64,000 nucleotides of DNA from Branchiostoma floridae. Taxonomy: Eukaryota; Chordata; Leptocardii; Amphioxiformes; Branchiostomatidae. The DNA lies in the NCBI RefSeq assembly GCF_000003815.2, contig NC_049992.1, forward strand, positions 11,520,884 to 11,584,883. Reading direction: 5' to 3'. The position numbers and the translations under genes are program-made. Below the pieces are notes generated by a model. It was not told the origin of the DNA. It made no database searches and saw only the letters and a program-made list of their open reading frames with translations. This document shows positions 1-12,265 of the stretch, one piece after another. Every line of letters begins with the position of its first letter. Position 1 is the stretch's first letter.

Positions 1-834
1 ATTGTACATCTAAACAATTGGCTTACCTGTGCAATGTTTATATGATTAATGATCAGTGTACTGAAATCATGTGTAACGTATGGCTCCTAGTCAATAGATC
101 AGCATTTTCTCTATAGTGACCACCTGTCTATAGTGGCCACATTTCCTAGTGCTGTTGTTGTTTGGCATAAACTTTGAACATTTAAATTGTAAGTAACTTT
201 AAACTGCCAGAGTTTCAGCCCAATAAAACACTCTCAGCGCCAGGGTATGAACAGACTGACCAGACAGACGAAAATAAATCCTCGAACAAGGTTCAATCGT
301 ATCTTCCGGGTCTGGCAGGAAGTTGTTAAACTAAAATAAGAATAGGCTCGATGGTTGATTGCATACAAAGTAAAACAGTTTAACAGTTTTACAGCTTGAA
401 GAAAACAAACGCTCCTACAGTACCTGCACCTGCTTGATAATTATTAAATCGTATGCCCTACTTGAATAAAAAAAGTTCATTGCAATAATAAATGTACCCA
501 CATCACAAGGAGCTTATACTTTTTTAAACTTACACCTAGTTATCGTACTGAAAATTGTTAATGACATTACATGAAGTCATTCAACAATTTTCAGTCATGA
601 TGAAAATTTTCTGAATGGAAGGTGTGATTATTGTCATTTTCTGAAAAATAGAAGCAAGCTCTGTTTTTACCTGGAGTCAATTCACAATACCAGTCCACTT
701 TGGGGGATAATGTACTGTTAAGAGGATGTTCCATTTTTGCGCAGGGGTGATTTGGAACAGTCCAATGTTGCGTGGGAAGGGGTATGGCTGAAATATGCTG
801 TATTTGCTCTTAAGCAAATGTCGGCCTTTCTAGT
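1..834. other. No gene recognised before the TLR duplication
   Basis: AT-rich sequence with no exon, RNA gene or clear repeat that I can recognise on either strand. It ends where the 5.7-kb duplicated unit begins. Confidence 0.5.
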
Positions 835-1707
835 ACACAATATGTCTGTATGGGAAATGGATCATATGATGATGACTCATATATAATTATATATAACAAA
901 ACCTGACCTGACTTTTAAACAGTCTGCCTGTTACACACTAAGTCTTTCCTTGCAACTTTCAGCTGATTTCTAAATTACATTTTAAGGATGTGTACAGTAG
1001 ACTACTTGTGTATGTTTTAGAACACGATGTGCCATGTCCATGTAGATCTAGAGGTTTTTAGACATTGAGAGTGAGACACAAAACATGACTGCTTAAAGGG
1101 TTAGCATAGGTCATGTTTACTAGTACTAAACAAAATGGTACATACATTTGTAAATTTTGTATGTATATCTGTGGTATCTATTTTGTCAACTACTACAAGT
1201 ACATGTAAATGTGTAATGCTATGTGATTTCTCCCAGTATTGATTTCTTTTTTTGAAGTTAAGAGTTGTCTAAAAACAGGAAGTTGACCTGAATGAAACAC
1301 CTTGTGGAATGAATAAACATAGTACCAATTACCCCAAGTACTAGTATAGTTATACATGTACTTGCCTGAAGTTGCACTGAACACAAAGGACGTAAAGTAT
1401 TGTACATATTACACTTCTTTTTCACAAGTTATTGCTTCCTTGCAGAGCATTTCAAGACAATCTGACTCACAATCATTACATATTTGCTCTTTAACTATGC
1501 TAGGCTCCTCAGTTCTACTGATCACAATATGCAATAACTCAGTACACAATATGTAGGATTCTAGATTATTTCTTTTTATTCTGCAGCACACAAGAATACA
1601 TACTATTACGTTTTCAATCATGTATACAAGCTGTGAATATTGACGTTAGTACAGGAAAACTGTACCATCCCTTCCCTTTAGAGGGTAAATATTGACAAAT
1701 GCATTGA

Positions 1708-4700
1708 TTAAACTATGTCTTCCTCAATGCCATCATCTTCTTGTAAGTCATCCCCCAGAGGTTCCCCTAGTGCTTTTCGTAGTCTGGCCCAGAAGAGAGG
1801 AACATGCTGCTGGTTGTTGGGCCACCGTAGGTACGTGTCCCTGTTAACGATGTTATTCAGCAGCGGGTAGCGCTCTAAAACACGGTCAGGGATGTTCTCC
1901 AGAAACACAAGAATCAGGCTCACCCTACGCGGGTCGAACAGGTGATATCTCCCCTGGGACATCTGGAGCTCGTAGTTGCACCAGTTGCTTTGTAGGAAAC
2001 TCCTTGTGATGATGCAGACAGTTTTCCTGCTCGTTTCCACGGCATCTCGGATGTTGTGTAAGATCGGTACCCCGCCTACAAAGTCACGATCTCCGATACA
2101 CAGGCGGTAGTGAGGAGGCTGGTCTTCCAGCATAAGGGACAACACGCGGGACACCCAGGCTTCATCATTGCTACTGTACGCCACAAAGGCATCGTATCTA
2201 AACTGCTGCAGTTGTTCCCGGATTTCTTCGTATCCACGGAGATGGAGCCTAACTCTAAACCACATATAAGCAAAATAGCCACGACAGAAGTTGACCAGGA
2301 CAGCAGAGAGCATGTAGAGGAGAAGGAAAGAGGTGGTTATGGCACAGGCATAGAGGTCACGGTGAGAGGCACAATCAGGGTGAAAATTAGGCAGATCTGT
2401 GCCGTGGAGGTCAGGAGGGGTGTTACATTGGTACCATCCATCTGTCCATCCCTGCACTACAGACGGGTGAGCATCTGCCCAGGATATGAACCACTCGATC
2501 TGACAGTCACAAAAGAAGGGGTTATTGTTGATGGCCAATTTGTCTAGTCCTGGTAAAATGGTCTCCAAAGTGGACTCATTCAACAGAGTTATGCTGTTCC
2601 AAGATAGGAATAAGCTTTGTAACTGGGAGTTAGCTGAGAATAAAGTCTGTGGAATGTACGTAATTTTGTTTGATGACAAATCAACTGAGCGTAGGTTTTT
2701 ATGAACTTGGAACAACTCAGCAGGGATGTATGTAATGGAAGATACAGATAGGTCAATGACCTCTAGGTTAGGCATGCCATAAAAGATGGTGTTGTTTGAA
2801 AAACTAGACCAGATTTCTCCTGTCTCCCTCATAATCAGTGTAGTCAAAGATACAAGCCCATGAAATATCATCCCATGGCCAGGTGTTGTAGCAATCCAAT
2901 TTCCACTGAGGTTCAGCTCAGTTAGATATCTGAGTTTTTCAAAGATTGTAGGATTAAACCATGGGTATGGAAGAACAAATAGTTTGTTATAGGACAAGTC
3001 CAAGGTTTGTAGTGTTGTGTTTTCAGGGAAGTTTAAAGTGTTATCTCGCAGAAAGAGTTGGTTGTAACTCAGGTCAATGTGTTTAATGCTTGCAAGACTG
3101 GTAAAGTCTATTATACTGTATGGAGATACGTTGTTCCTGCCAAGTTTCAGCACTTCAAGAGATCTTAAATTGGAGAACAATAACTGTGGTAATTGAACTA
3201 GGTCATTATCATACAAATCCAGCTCTACTAGGGATGTTAGATTTACAAATGTCCTACTTGAAACAATTTTTATATTACAATCTCTCAGTGTCAGTATCTT
3301 CAGGTTGTCCAGTCCAGCAAAAGTGTTGTCCACCAAAGTTGTCAGGTCTTTCTCATCAAGCTGGAGAACTTCTAGATTTTGAAGTCCTCTAAAACCAAAT
3401 GGTTCAATTTCAAGTTTGTTAAAGCCTAAAGCAACATACAGATATTTGAGGTGAGTTAGGTCACTAAAGTCATCTTGCTTGATTATTTCAATATCACTTG
3501 GAAACATGTTTAGTGTCCTCAGAGTCTGTGCTACCTCTGACAGTGCATCCTTTGGAATCTGTTTCAAGGGAACCAATGAAAGATCCAAAACCCGTAGACT
3601 AGATAATCCATGAAAAGCTAGCCTTGATAGTACAGTAAGGTCAGTTCCTGCTAGGTATAGGTTTTTAAGATGGTTCAATCCTCGAAAAGCGTTGTCTTGT
3701 ACTTCCTTGATATTTGCATTCTCCAGTTTCAATGTCTTCAAGCTTGTGTTTTGTAGACAAGCAAAAGAACCAGCTTGAATGACTGAAATGTTATAATAGT
3801 TCAGTCTGATTTCTGTAATGTTACAGCCACTTAAACCTTCAAGTGCCTCTTGTAAGTTTGAAAGCAAAATAGGAATGCCAGACAGGTCCAAAATGTGTAC
3901 AGCACTGAACAGAGTGAAGAAAGGTCTGTCTATTTGAGTTACGGGGTTGTCAGAAAAGTCCAGTAAGTCAAACTCATGCAATAGGAAAGGTTGGAAGTCA
4001 GAATAGTTCAAAGATGACACATTGTTTCCAGACAGAATTAGTTCACGCAGTGAAGACATCTTAACAAAATCACTTGAAAATTTGCAGCTGATGAGTTGAT
4101 TGCAGGAAATATCAAGACTTTTGAGATTCAAACCTTTCCAAATGTCAGCCTGAAGTATGTTATATAGACTGTTGTGGGAGAGGTCAAGATTTTGCAGAGT
4201 AGAAAGAGAGGAAAATAGCTTAGCAGGCAGATAGGACAAATGATTCTTTTTCAGTGACAACTTCTCCAAGTTGGAAAGGTTATAGAAGGCAGCTGGTTCA
4301 ATAACTGACAGTCTGTCGTGTTCTAAGTTGAGAACTTCTAGAAGATGTAGAGAAGAAAAGGAGTTGTTCCTTATTGTCTGGATGTCATTGCTGGATAAGT
4401 CCAGCTCGATGAGATCATGAGGAAGGTTGTTTGGAACCCATGTCAGCCCATCCGAGGTGCAGTCAGCAGTCTGGTTCACAATGGTACATGGAGTTCCTGA
4501 GATAAACAAGAGAAATGATCTTCTAATTAAAGTCTCTTCAAGTTAAATGATAAATTGTGAAGTAAAAGGTATGAATGATGTATGTTCCTGCATATGGTGT
4601 ATNNNNNNNNNNNNNNNNNNNNNNNNNNNNNNNNNNNNNNNNNNNNNNNNNNNNNNNNNNNNNNNNNNNNNNNNNNNNNNNNNNNNNNNNNNNNNNNNNN

Positions 4701-5970
4701 NNTATGGTATTGATTACTGTTTTGAGGACAAAGAAGATGTTTGTGAATGTACAATGATCATGTACCATATTCGCATTTCTAGGGATAGTCAGTTTTTATG
4801 CAGAGGTGAAGTCTGGATCAGTATATGTATTGCCAAATACATGCTGTACATGTATGTGCAAATTGTTAAGTTCATTGTGCATCCTCAAGGTAGCAGAACA
4901 CAGTTTTCGGCCTATGGTGATTTCTATTACTATACAATGTAGTTAAGGACCACAAGGTTACTGACATCGATGGGGATAAAATTAAAGTAGGGTGCAGTTT
5001 TCAAGTATGACGAACTAATATGTTGAAGTCGAGGGTATAATCTACAAAATTTAAGTGAAAACAAAAAAAATATGTCGTTTTTTAAAATTTCGCCACCCTC
5101 TTTTAAATGGGTCCTTCCATCCAGCAGGGCCATGCGGACTGCAGCCAACTCACTGAGGCAGTCAGTTGTAAAGGTCGCGTGCATTGATACACCGAATGGC
5201 CAAACAAAATGATCCTATACATACAATCTAATTCTAAAAGTTGACTCATTATACTACCATATAGCAAAGTTCATACCCCGCTGTCTTTCACGTTACTAGT
5301 CAGGGCTCAAAGTCCTGCATATGCAGGTTAGTGCAGGTAAAATTGGAGCTGTGCAGGTATTTCTGGTGTCTACCTGCACCTAACCTGCACCGGTCCATGT
5401 ACTGGGTTTTGCTCATAAATGTCGTTTGATGTAGGTGTATGCTGATTCTTATAAGCTGTTACCACCTGGAAAGTAGAAAAGAAAAATAGCAATAGTTCCT
5501 GAGCATTTCTAGTGTAATCCATACTTTCTGAATTCAGAGTGGTTCAGGTAAAATTTTTCTGATGCAGGTAATTTTCAATGTTACCTGCACCAGTGCAGGT
5601 ATGCAGAAAAAAGTATTTTGAGCCCTGCTAGTACAGTGTATACATATGCTAGAAGAATTTGGTTGCACTACTGTTTTTACCCCTGCGTCATAGGCAAGGG
5701 AGGTCGTGTGGAAATGTTCTGCGACCTCAAAGTGCCAAAAATTTTCTTAACATTTCCTCACAACACCCCTTCCCCCCCTACACATGCACACTGACTCACA
5801 CATGCAGACAATCCTTCCCATAATATATGATTATATCAAGTTGTTACCATACCTTTTGTTGTAACAGTTGTGCATAGGGCTAAAACCATGCCAAGGAATA
5901 AAACCTTCTCCAGTGCCAACAGTTTCAGCCTGGTGCATGTACTGTATTGTACATCTTGTCCCATGACCAT
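1708..5970 (-). CDS. Toll-like receptor, copy 1 (two exons, complete)
   Basis: Single-pass innate-immune receptor. Exon 1 (5970-5853) encodes about 39 residues from M-V-M-G-Q-D with the hydrophobic core LKLLALEKVLFLGMVLALC, a signal peptide; its donor is G|GTATGG. Exon 2 (4496-1708, acceptor TTTATCTCAG) continues the split Gly codon into GTPCTIVNQTADC, an N-terminal cap. The spliced CDS is 2,907 nt, 968 aa. About 25 leucine-rich repeats follow, then one C-terminal cysteine cluster (NPFFCDCQIEWF ... C ... C), a membrane segment (ACAITTSFLLLYMLSAVLVNFC) and a TIR domain with box 1 YDAFVAYS, BB loop DRDFVGGVPI and box 3 FW. The single cluster makes it a vertebrate-type TLR. The BB-loop proline of most TLRs is glycine here. 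An ATG at 4509 also opens the reading frame but lies in the intron; the upstream exon is preferred because it supplies the signal peptide in phase. A possible polyadenylation signal (minus AATAAA) is at 1580-1575. Ligand unknown. Confidence 0.93.
4603..4702. other. Assembly gap, 100 N, in the TLR copy 1 intron
   Basis: Exactly 100 N, so probably a placeholder of unknown size. It lies between the large exon and the signal-peptide exon and does not interrupt coding sequence. Confidence 0.95.
4890..5180 (-). mobile_element. Diverged fragment of the TTAA-flanked TIR element
   Basis: On the minus strand this matches one end of the element arrayed at 37.5-39.9 kb: the terminal block GGTAGCAGAACACAGTTTT at 4890, then sequence related to the tgtagattataccctcaact block. 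No intact TTAA flank is seen, and the far end is not clear. It lies in the TLR copy 1 intron and is absent from the copy 2 intron. Confidence 0.65.
5301..5627. mobile_element. Short non-autonomous TIR element (CAGGGCTC ends, 5-bp TSD)
   Basis: Begins CAGGGCTCAAA and ends TTTGAGCCCTG, an 11-bp perfect terminal inverted repeat. It is flanked by a direct repeat CTAGT (5296-5300 and 5628-5632), a 5-bp target duplication. The 327-bp body has no ORF and is built of repeated TGCAGGT/ACCTGCA motifs in both orientations. CAGGG ends are typical of hAT transposons; a 5-bp duplication is shorter than the usual 8 bp. It looks like a MITE mobilised in trans. Confidence 0.8.
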
Positions 5971-7384
5971 TGCAGGAGTTGAGTAAAGACTCAGCATTTC
6001 TAATGATTAAGAAATATTCTGTTACCAGGACTGAAATAGGTTCCGATTCTAAAATTTTCAAAACAGGCCATTTCATCATAACATACTGAATGCTGAATCA
6101 TTTCATTAGGAGATATACCATAAACCTAATTATTAAGTTCATGTGCTACCTACTAGTATGATTATGAATTCAAATTTCAATACATAGTATTACATCAAAA
6201 TTTAATGGTAAATTTGATTAATGTTTCAATGCCTTTTTATAGATTTTACATTTGTCCTTCCTGGAGAAAACATTGGTTAGAAATAGAAATCTAGATGTGT
6301 GCCTTAGAATAGAAATAAGGTTACCTACCTGACTAACACTGAAAATGTAGCAAGAAACATCCAAGACAAATTAGAAAATAATCATGTATAGCCAGTGGCC
6401 AGCAGAATGTGACTGGTAAGTACCTTTGAGCTTAGTTTGTACCTTAGTTTCTTATCTAAATCCTCAACAAAATGAAAGAGAAACAACAGAACTTCCCCTT
6501 TCATGTGTACAAAATTATAAACACTCACCTGATAATACACAATATGTCTGTATGGGAAATGGATCATATGATGATGACTCATATATAATTATATATAACA
6601 AAACCTGACCTGACTTTTAAACAGTCTGGCTGTTACACACTAAGTCTTTCCTTGCAACTTTCAGCTGATTTCTAAATTACATTTTAAGGATGTGTACAGT
6701 AGACTACTTGTGTATGTTTTAGAACACGATGTGCCATGTCCATGTAGAGGTTTTTAGACATTGAGAGTGAGACACAAAACATGACTGCTTAAAGGGTTAG
6801 CATAGGTCATGTTTACTAGTACTAAACAAAATGGTACATACATTTGTAAATTTTGTATACGTATATCTGTGGTATCTATTTTGTCAACTACTACAAGTAG
6901 ATGTGTAATACTATGTGTTTTCCCAGTATTTATTTCTTTTTTTTAAGTTAGGAGTTGTCTAAAAACAGGAAGTTCACCTGAATGAAACACCTTGTGGAAT
7001 GAATAAACATAGTACCAATTACCCCAAGTATAGTTATACTGGCCTGAAGTTGCCCTGAACACAAAGGGCGTAAAGTATTGTACATATTACACTTCTTTTT
7101 CACAAGTTATTACTTCCTTGCAGAGAATTTCAAGACAATCTGACTCACAATCATTACATATTTGCTCTTTAACTATGCTAGGCTCCTCAGTTCTACTGAT
7201 CACAATATGCAATAACTCAGTACACAATAAGTAGGATTCTAGATTATTTCTTTTTATTCTGCAGCACACAAGAATACATAATATTACGTTTCAATCATAT
7301 ATACAAGCTTTGAATCTTGACGTTAGTACAGGAAAACTGTATCATCCCTTCCCTTTAGAGGGTAAATATTGACAAATGCATTGA

Positions 7385-10300
7385 TTAAACTATGTCTTCC
7401 TCAATGCCATCATCTTCTTGTAAGTCATCCCCCAGAGGTTCCCCTAGTGCTTGTCGTAGTCTGGCCCAGAAGAGAGGAACATGCTGCTGTTTGTTGGGCC
7501 AGCGTAGGTAGGTGTCCCTGTTAACGATGTTATTCAGCAGCGGGTAGCGCTCTAAAACACGGTCAGGGATGTTCTCCAGAAACACGAGAATCAGGCTCAC
7601 CCTACACGGGTCGAACAGGTGATATCTCCCCTGGGACATCTGGAGCTCGTAGTTGCACCAGTTGCTTTGTAGGAAACTCCTCGTGATGACGCAGACAGTT
7701 TTCCTGCTTGTTTCCACGGCATCTCGGATGTTGTGTAAGATCGGTACCCCACCTACAAAGTCACGTTCTGCGATACACAGGTGGTAGTGAGGAGGGCGGT
7801 CTTCCAACATTGGGGACAACACGCAGGACACCCAGGCTTTGTCATTGCTGCTGTATGCCACAAAGGCGTCGTATCTAAACTGCTGCGGTTGTTCACGGAT
7901 TTCTTCATATCCACGAAGACGGAGCCTAACTCTAAACCACATGTAAGCAAAGTAGCCACTACAGAAGTTGACAAGGACAGCAGAGAGCATGTAGAGGAGA
8001 AGGAAAGAGGTGGTTATGGCACAGGCATAGAGGTCACGGTGAGAGGCACAATCAGGATGAAAATTACGCAGATCTGTGCCGTGGAGGTCAGGAGGAGTGT
8101 TACATTGGTACCACCCATCTGACCATCCCTGCACTACAGAAGGGTGAGCATCAGCCCAGGATATGAACCACTCGATCTGACAGTCACAAAAGAAGGGGTT
8201 ATTGTTGATGGCCAGTTTCTCTAGTCCTGGTAAAATGGTCTCAAAATTGGACTCATTCAACAGAGTTATGCTGTTCCAAGATAGGAATATGGTGTGTAAT
8301 CTGGAAGTAGCTGAGAACAAAGTCTGTGGAATGTACGTAATTTTGTTTGATGACAAGTCAACTGAGCGCAAATTTTCATGAACTTTAAACAACTCAGCAG
8401 GGATGTATGTAATGGAAGATACAGACAGGTCAATGACCTCTAGATTAGGCATGCCATAAAAAATGGTGTCGTTTGAAAAACTAGACCAGATTTCTCCTGT
8501 CTCGCTCATTATCAGGGTAGTCAAAGATACAAGCCCATGAAATATCATCCCATGGCCAGGTGTTGTAGCAATCCTATTTCCACTAAGATTTAGCTCAGTT
8601 AGATACCTGAGTTTTTCAAAGATTGCAGGATTAAACCATGGGACTGGAAGAACAAATAGTTTGTTGTAGGACAAGTCCAAGGTTTCTAGTGTTGTGTTTT
8701 CAGGAAAGTTTAAAGTTTTGTCTCGCAGAGAGAGTTGGTTGTAACTTAGATCAATGTGCTTGATGCTAGCAAGACTGGTGAAGTTTATTACACTGTATGG
8801 AGATACGTTGTTCCTGCCAACTTTCAGCACTTCGAGAGATTTTAAATTGGAGAACAATAACTGTGGCAATTGAACTAGGTCATTTCCATACAAATCCAGC
8901 TCTACTAGGGATGTTAGATTTACAAATGTCCTACTTGAAACAATTTTTATATTACTCCTCGTCAGTGNNNNNNNNNNNNNNNNNNNNNNNNNNNNNNNNN
9001 NNNNNNNNNNNNNNNNNNNNNNNNNNNNNNNNNNNNNNNNNNNNNNNNNNNNNNNNNNNNNNNNNNNAAGTTGTCAGGTCTTTCTCATCAAGCTGGAGTA
9101 CTTCTAGATTTTGAAGTCCTCTAAAACCAAATGGTTCAATTTCAAGTTTGTTAAAGCCTAAAGCAGCATAAAGATATTTCAGGTTAGTTAGGTCACTAAA
9201 ATCATCATGTTTGATTATTTCAACTTCAGTTTGAAGCATGTTTAGTGTCCTCAGAGTTTGTGCTACCTCTGACAGTGCATCCTTTGGAATCTGTGTCAAG
9301 AGAACCAATGAAAGATCCAAAACCTGTAGACTAGTCAAACCATGAAAAGCTAGCCTGGATAGTACAGTAAGGTCAGTTCCTGCTAGGTATAGGTTTTTAA
9401 GATGGTTCAATCCATAAAAAGCGTAGTCTTGTATTTCTTTGATATTTGAATTCTCCAGACTCAATGTCTTCAAGCTTGTGTTCTGTAGACAAGCAAAAGA
9501 ACCAGCTTGAATGACTGAAATGTTATAATAGTTCAGTCTGATTTCTGTAATGTTACAGCCACTTAAACCTTCAAGTGCCTCTTGTAAGTTTGAAAACAAA
9601 ATAGGAATGCCAGACAGGTCCAAAATGTGTACCGTACTGAACAGAGTGAAGAAAGGTCTGTCTATTTGAGTTACGGGGTTGTCAGAAAAGTCCAGTAAGT
9701 CAAACTCATGCAATAGGAACGGTTGGAAGTCAGAATAGTTCAAAGATGACACATTGTTTCCAGACAGAATTAGTTCGTGCAGTGAAGACATCTTAACAAA
9801 ATCACTTGAAAATTTGCAGCTGATTAGTTGATTGTAGGAAATATCAAGACTTTTGAGATTCAAACCTTTCCAAATGTCAGCTTGTAGTATGTTATATAGA
9901 CTGTTGTGGGAGAGGTCAAGATTTTGCAGAGTGGAAAGAGGGGAAAGTAGTTCGACAGGCAGATACGACAAATGATTCTTTTTAAGTGACAATGTCTCCA
10001 AGTTGGAAAGGTTATAGAAGGCAGCTGGTTCAACAACTGACAGTCTGTTGTCTCCTAAGTTGAGAATTTCTAGAAGATGTAGAGAAGAAAAGGAGTTGTT
10101 TCTTATTGTCTGGATGTCATTGCTGGATAAGTCCAGCTCGATGAGATCTTGAGGAAGGTTGATTGGAACCCGTGTCAGCCCAGCCAAGGTGCAGTCAGCA
10201 GTCTGGTTCACGATGGTGCATGGAGTTCCTGAGATTGACAAAAAATGTATCCTCCATTTAGAGTCTCTCCAAGTGAAATGATAACTTGTGGATTAGATTA

Positions 10301-10951
10301 GAAGCTATGATGCATGGTACTGCATTGATTATTGTTAGGAGTACAAGTAAGAATAATTACTAAAATAGATCATACTAAAATTTGAATATTTGGAATATAC
10401 ATGATTGTACGTGTACATGTACCATATTCTCTTTTTATAGATAGTAAGTCCCTTTCTGTAGAGATGAAGTCTGGATCAGTATGTATAGCTAAATACATGC
10501 TTTATGTGCAAATTGCTAATTCCCATGTGGTAAAGTTTTTTATTCTCTGCTAGGACTGTTTAGCCATAGCCAAAGCTATAGGACTGATATCAATTATGAT
10601 TTTCCCAGTGGTCATTACCGATCAAAGGAGGCCATATATATCCTCCATGTTCATTATATTTTCATTTCCTCACAACCTTCCTCCATAGTCATCACAGTCA
10701 GGCTTGACCAGATTATGTAATTAGTATCCGTACAGTATGGTATTTTGGACCAGTACATAATTGACTGTACCAGTACTGTATTGAAACAGTGTAGTTACAC
10801 AGTTCTACTTATAATTAGTTATGTGATTTTATAAAGTCGTTACCATACCTTTTACTGTTGTGCATAGTGCTAGGACTATGCTAAGGCATAAGAACTTCTG
10901 CAGTGTAACCAGTCGCAGCCTGGTGCATTGTACATCTTTTCCCATGGTCAT
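7385..10951 (-). CDS. Toll-like receptor, copy 2 (two exons, interrupted by an assembly gap)
   Basis: Tandem paralogue of the TLR at 1708-5970, same architecture and strand. Exon 1 (10951-10849) encodes about 34 residues from M-T-M-G-K-D with the signal core FLCLSIVLALC, donor G|GTATGG. Exon 2 (10228-7385, acceptor TTGTCAATCTCAG) carries the N-terminal cap, LRRs, one C-terminal cysteine cluster, a membrane segment and a TIR domain with YDAFVAYS, ERDFVGGVPI and FW. A 100-N gap at 8968-9067 falls inside the LRRs and breaks the frame on paper, because 100 is not a multiple of 3. The matching stretch in copy 1 is 45 bp; with 45 bp here exon 2 would be 2,789 nt, exactly as in copy 1, and the protein 963 aa. 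I therefore read this as an intact gene with a mis-sized gap, not a pseudogene. The BB-loop Pro-to-Gly change is shared by both copies. Confidence 0.9.
8968..9067. other. Assembly gap, 100 N, inside the TLR copy 2 LRR exon
   Basis: Placeholder-sized gap. The sequence on both sides aligns with copy 1 (around 3288 and 3332), where the intervening stretch is only 45 bp and in frame. Confidence 0.95.
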
Positions 10952-11489
10952 TGCAGGATTTGAGTAGACTGCAATGATTTCTGATAGATAAAGAAAGAAT
11001 TATGTTACCAGGACTGGCATAGGCTCAGATTCTCGTAACAAGCCAACTTTTTATCATTACACATTTAATGCTGAATCATTTCATTGATGGGAGATGGCTA
11101 AATGCATATATGTCTTACAAAAAAGTTTACTTACCTGACTAACAGTGAACACCAAAAGTACAGCAAGAAACATCCAAGAAAAATACAAGAATATCATGTA
11201 TTTCCAGTGGCCAGCAGAATGTAACTGAAAGTACCGTTGACCAAGTTTCCAATGGAAATACTTCTAATCAGAGTCTTCAAGGAAATGAAACTTTGAAAGA
11301 GAAACATGAGAACTTCCCCTTTCATGTGATGGTTAACAGTCACATGATGGTACCCAATATGGGACTCCGTCTTGCCTGTATGGGAAAGCGGTCACTTGAT
11401 GATGACTCATACATGATGTGTGTAATATGTATGAGTAACATGTAACATGTTTGACTCCAATATTAGCAACGCTGCCTGAGAGTGTAATG

Positions 11490-11832
11490 CAGGGCTCTAG
11501 CCAGCATCCGTTTTCCTGTCAATTGACGGAAATTTGCTGCGTGTGACGGAAAAATTTTACAACTAATCCATCAAGCTTGACAGACAAAAATCTGATAAAA
11601 GCTCCTTGATGGAAGCTACAGGCGACTTGGGGACGCCGTCCACGGTCGTAAAACTACTAAAACTACTGGTTTGCTGTTGTTATGATTGTTGACAATGTGT
11701 GTCTGTGCCCCATTTGCATACGATAATCTCATTAAAACCCGTTTTTCAAGGTACCCCGAACTCCTGGAATAGTGTTTTCGCAACAATGGAAATTGGCTGA
11801 CGAAAAAAAATTTCGAGCTGGCTAGAGCCCTG
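11490..11832. mobile_element. MITE with perfect 16-bp CAGGGCTCTAGCCAGC inverted ends
   Basis: Starts CAGGGCTCTAGCCAGC and ends with its exact reverse complement at 11832; length 343 bp, no ORF. The body holds GACGGAAA-type repeats. Flanks are agtgtaatg on the left and atgtaatg on the right, similar but not a clean duplication. It shares the CAGGGCTC terminus with the elements at 5301-5627 and 42643-43021 but differs in internal sequence. Confidence 0.75.
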
Positions 11833-12104
11833 ATGTAATGTATTTATCACATTTCCTAATGAATAAATAATTGTGTGTAACATTACCTGAATAGACTCTG
11901 AAATTTAAAAAAAAAATTATTTTTAAATTAAGGGTCATTTCAGTTTGCATGGAACAAATTATGAAGGGAAAGATTTATACGGATTGTAAGACAGAAGAGC
12001 TTGTCATAAATAGGTAAAGATTCAAACAAGAACAAAGCATGTCCAGATCAAAAGTTACAAAATCAGAATTACTAGTTGTGCTACAGTGACAGTAACTACA
12101 AATG

Positions 12105-12265
12105 TAGTTCTGCTGCAGTACCTACCCCACTTACCAAGTATCATTACAATCCATCCAGAGGTTCTAAAGTTATAGTGACCACAAATATCTGGAAACAAAC
12201 ACACAGACAGACACATATACAGACACACCAAAAACTATACCTCCATTTCTCATGGAGAAAACAAG
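12105..12265. repeat. Dispersed repeat, copy 1 (second copy at 37217-37447)
   Basis: Shares blocks such as gttctgctgcagtacc, attacaatccatccaga and aactatacctccattt with 37217-37447, in the same order, including an acacacagacagacac microsatellite and a tail ctccatttctcatggag that is an imperfect palindrome. Probably the 3' end of a retroelement; the family is not recognised. Confidence 0.65.

Larger units (their letters stand above)
835..11400. repeat. Tandem segmental duplication carrying two TLR genes
   Basis: The sequence from 835 (acacaatatgtctgtatggg) recurs at 6537, an offset of 5,702 bp, and the two copies stay alignable through the TLR 3' flank, the large TLR exon and the signal-peptide exon. 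A degenerate third occurrence of the boundary sequence (cctgtatgggaaagcggtca and the following gatgatgactcata) lies near 11376-11410 and marks the far end of copy 2. Introns and spacers differ much more than exons: copy 1 carries a CAGGGCTC-TIR element and a piece of a TTAA element in its intron that copy 2 lacks. This suggests an old unequal-crossover duplication with later insertions, or exon-biased gene conversion. Confidence 0.85.
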
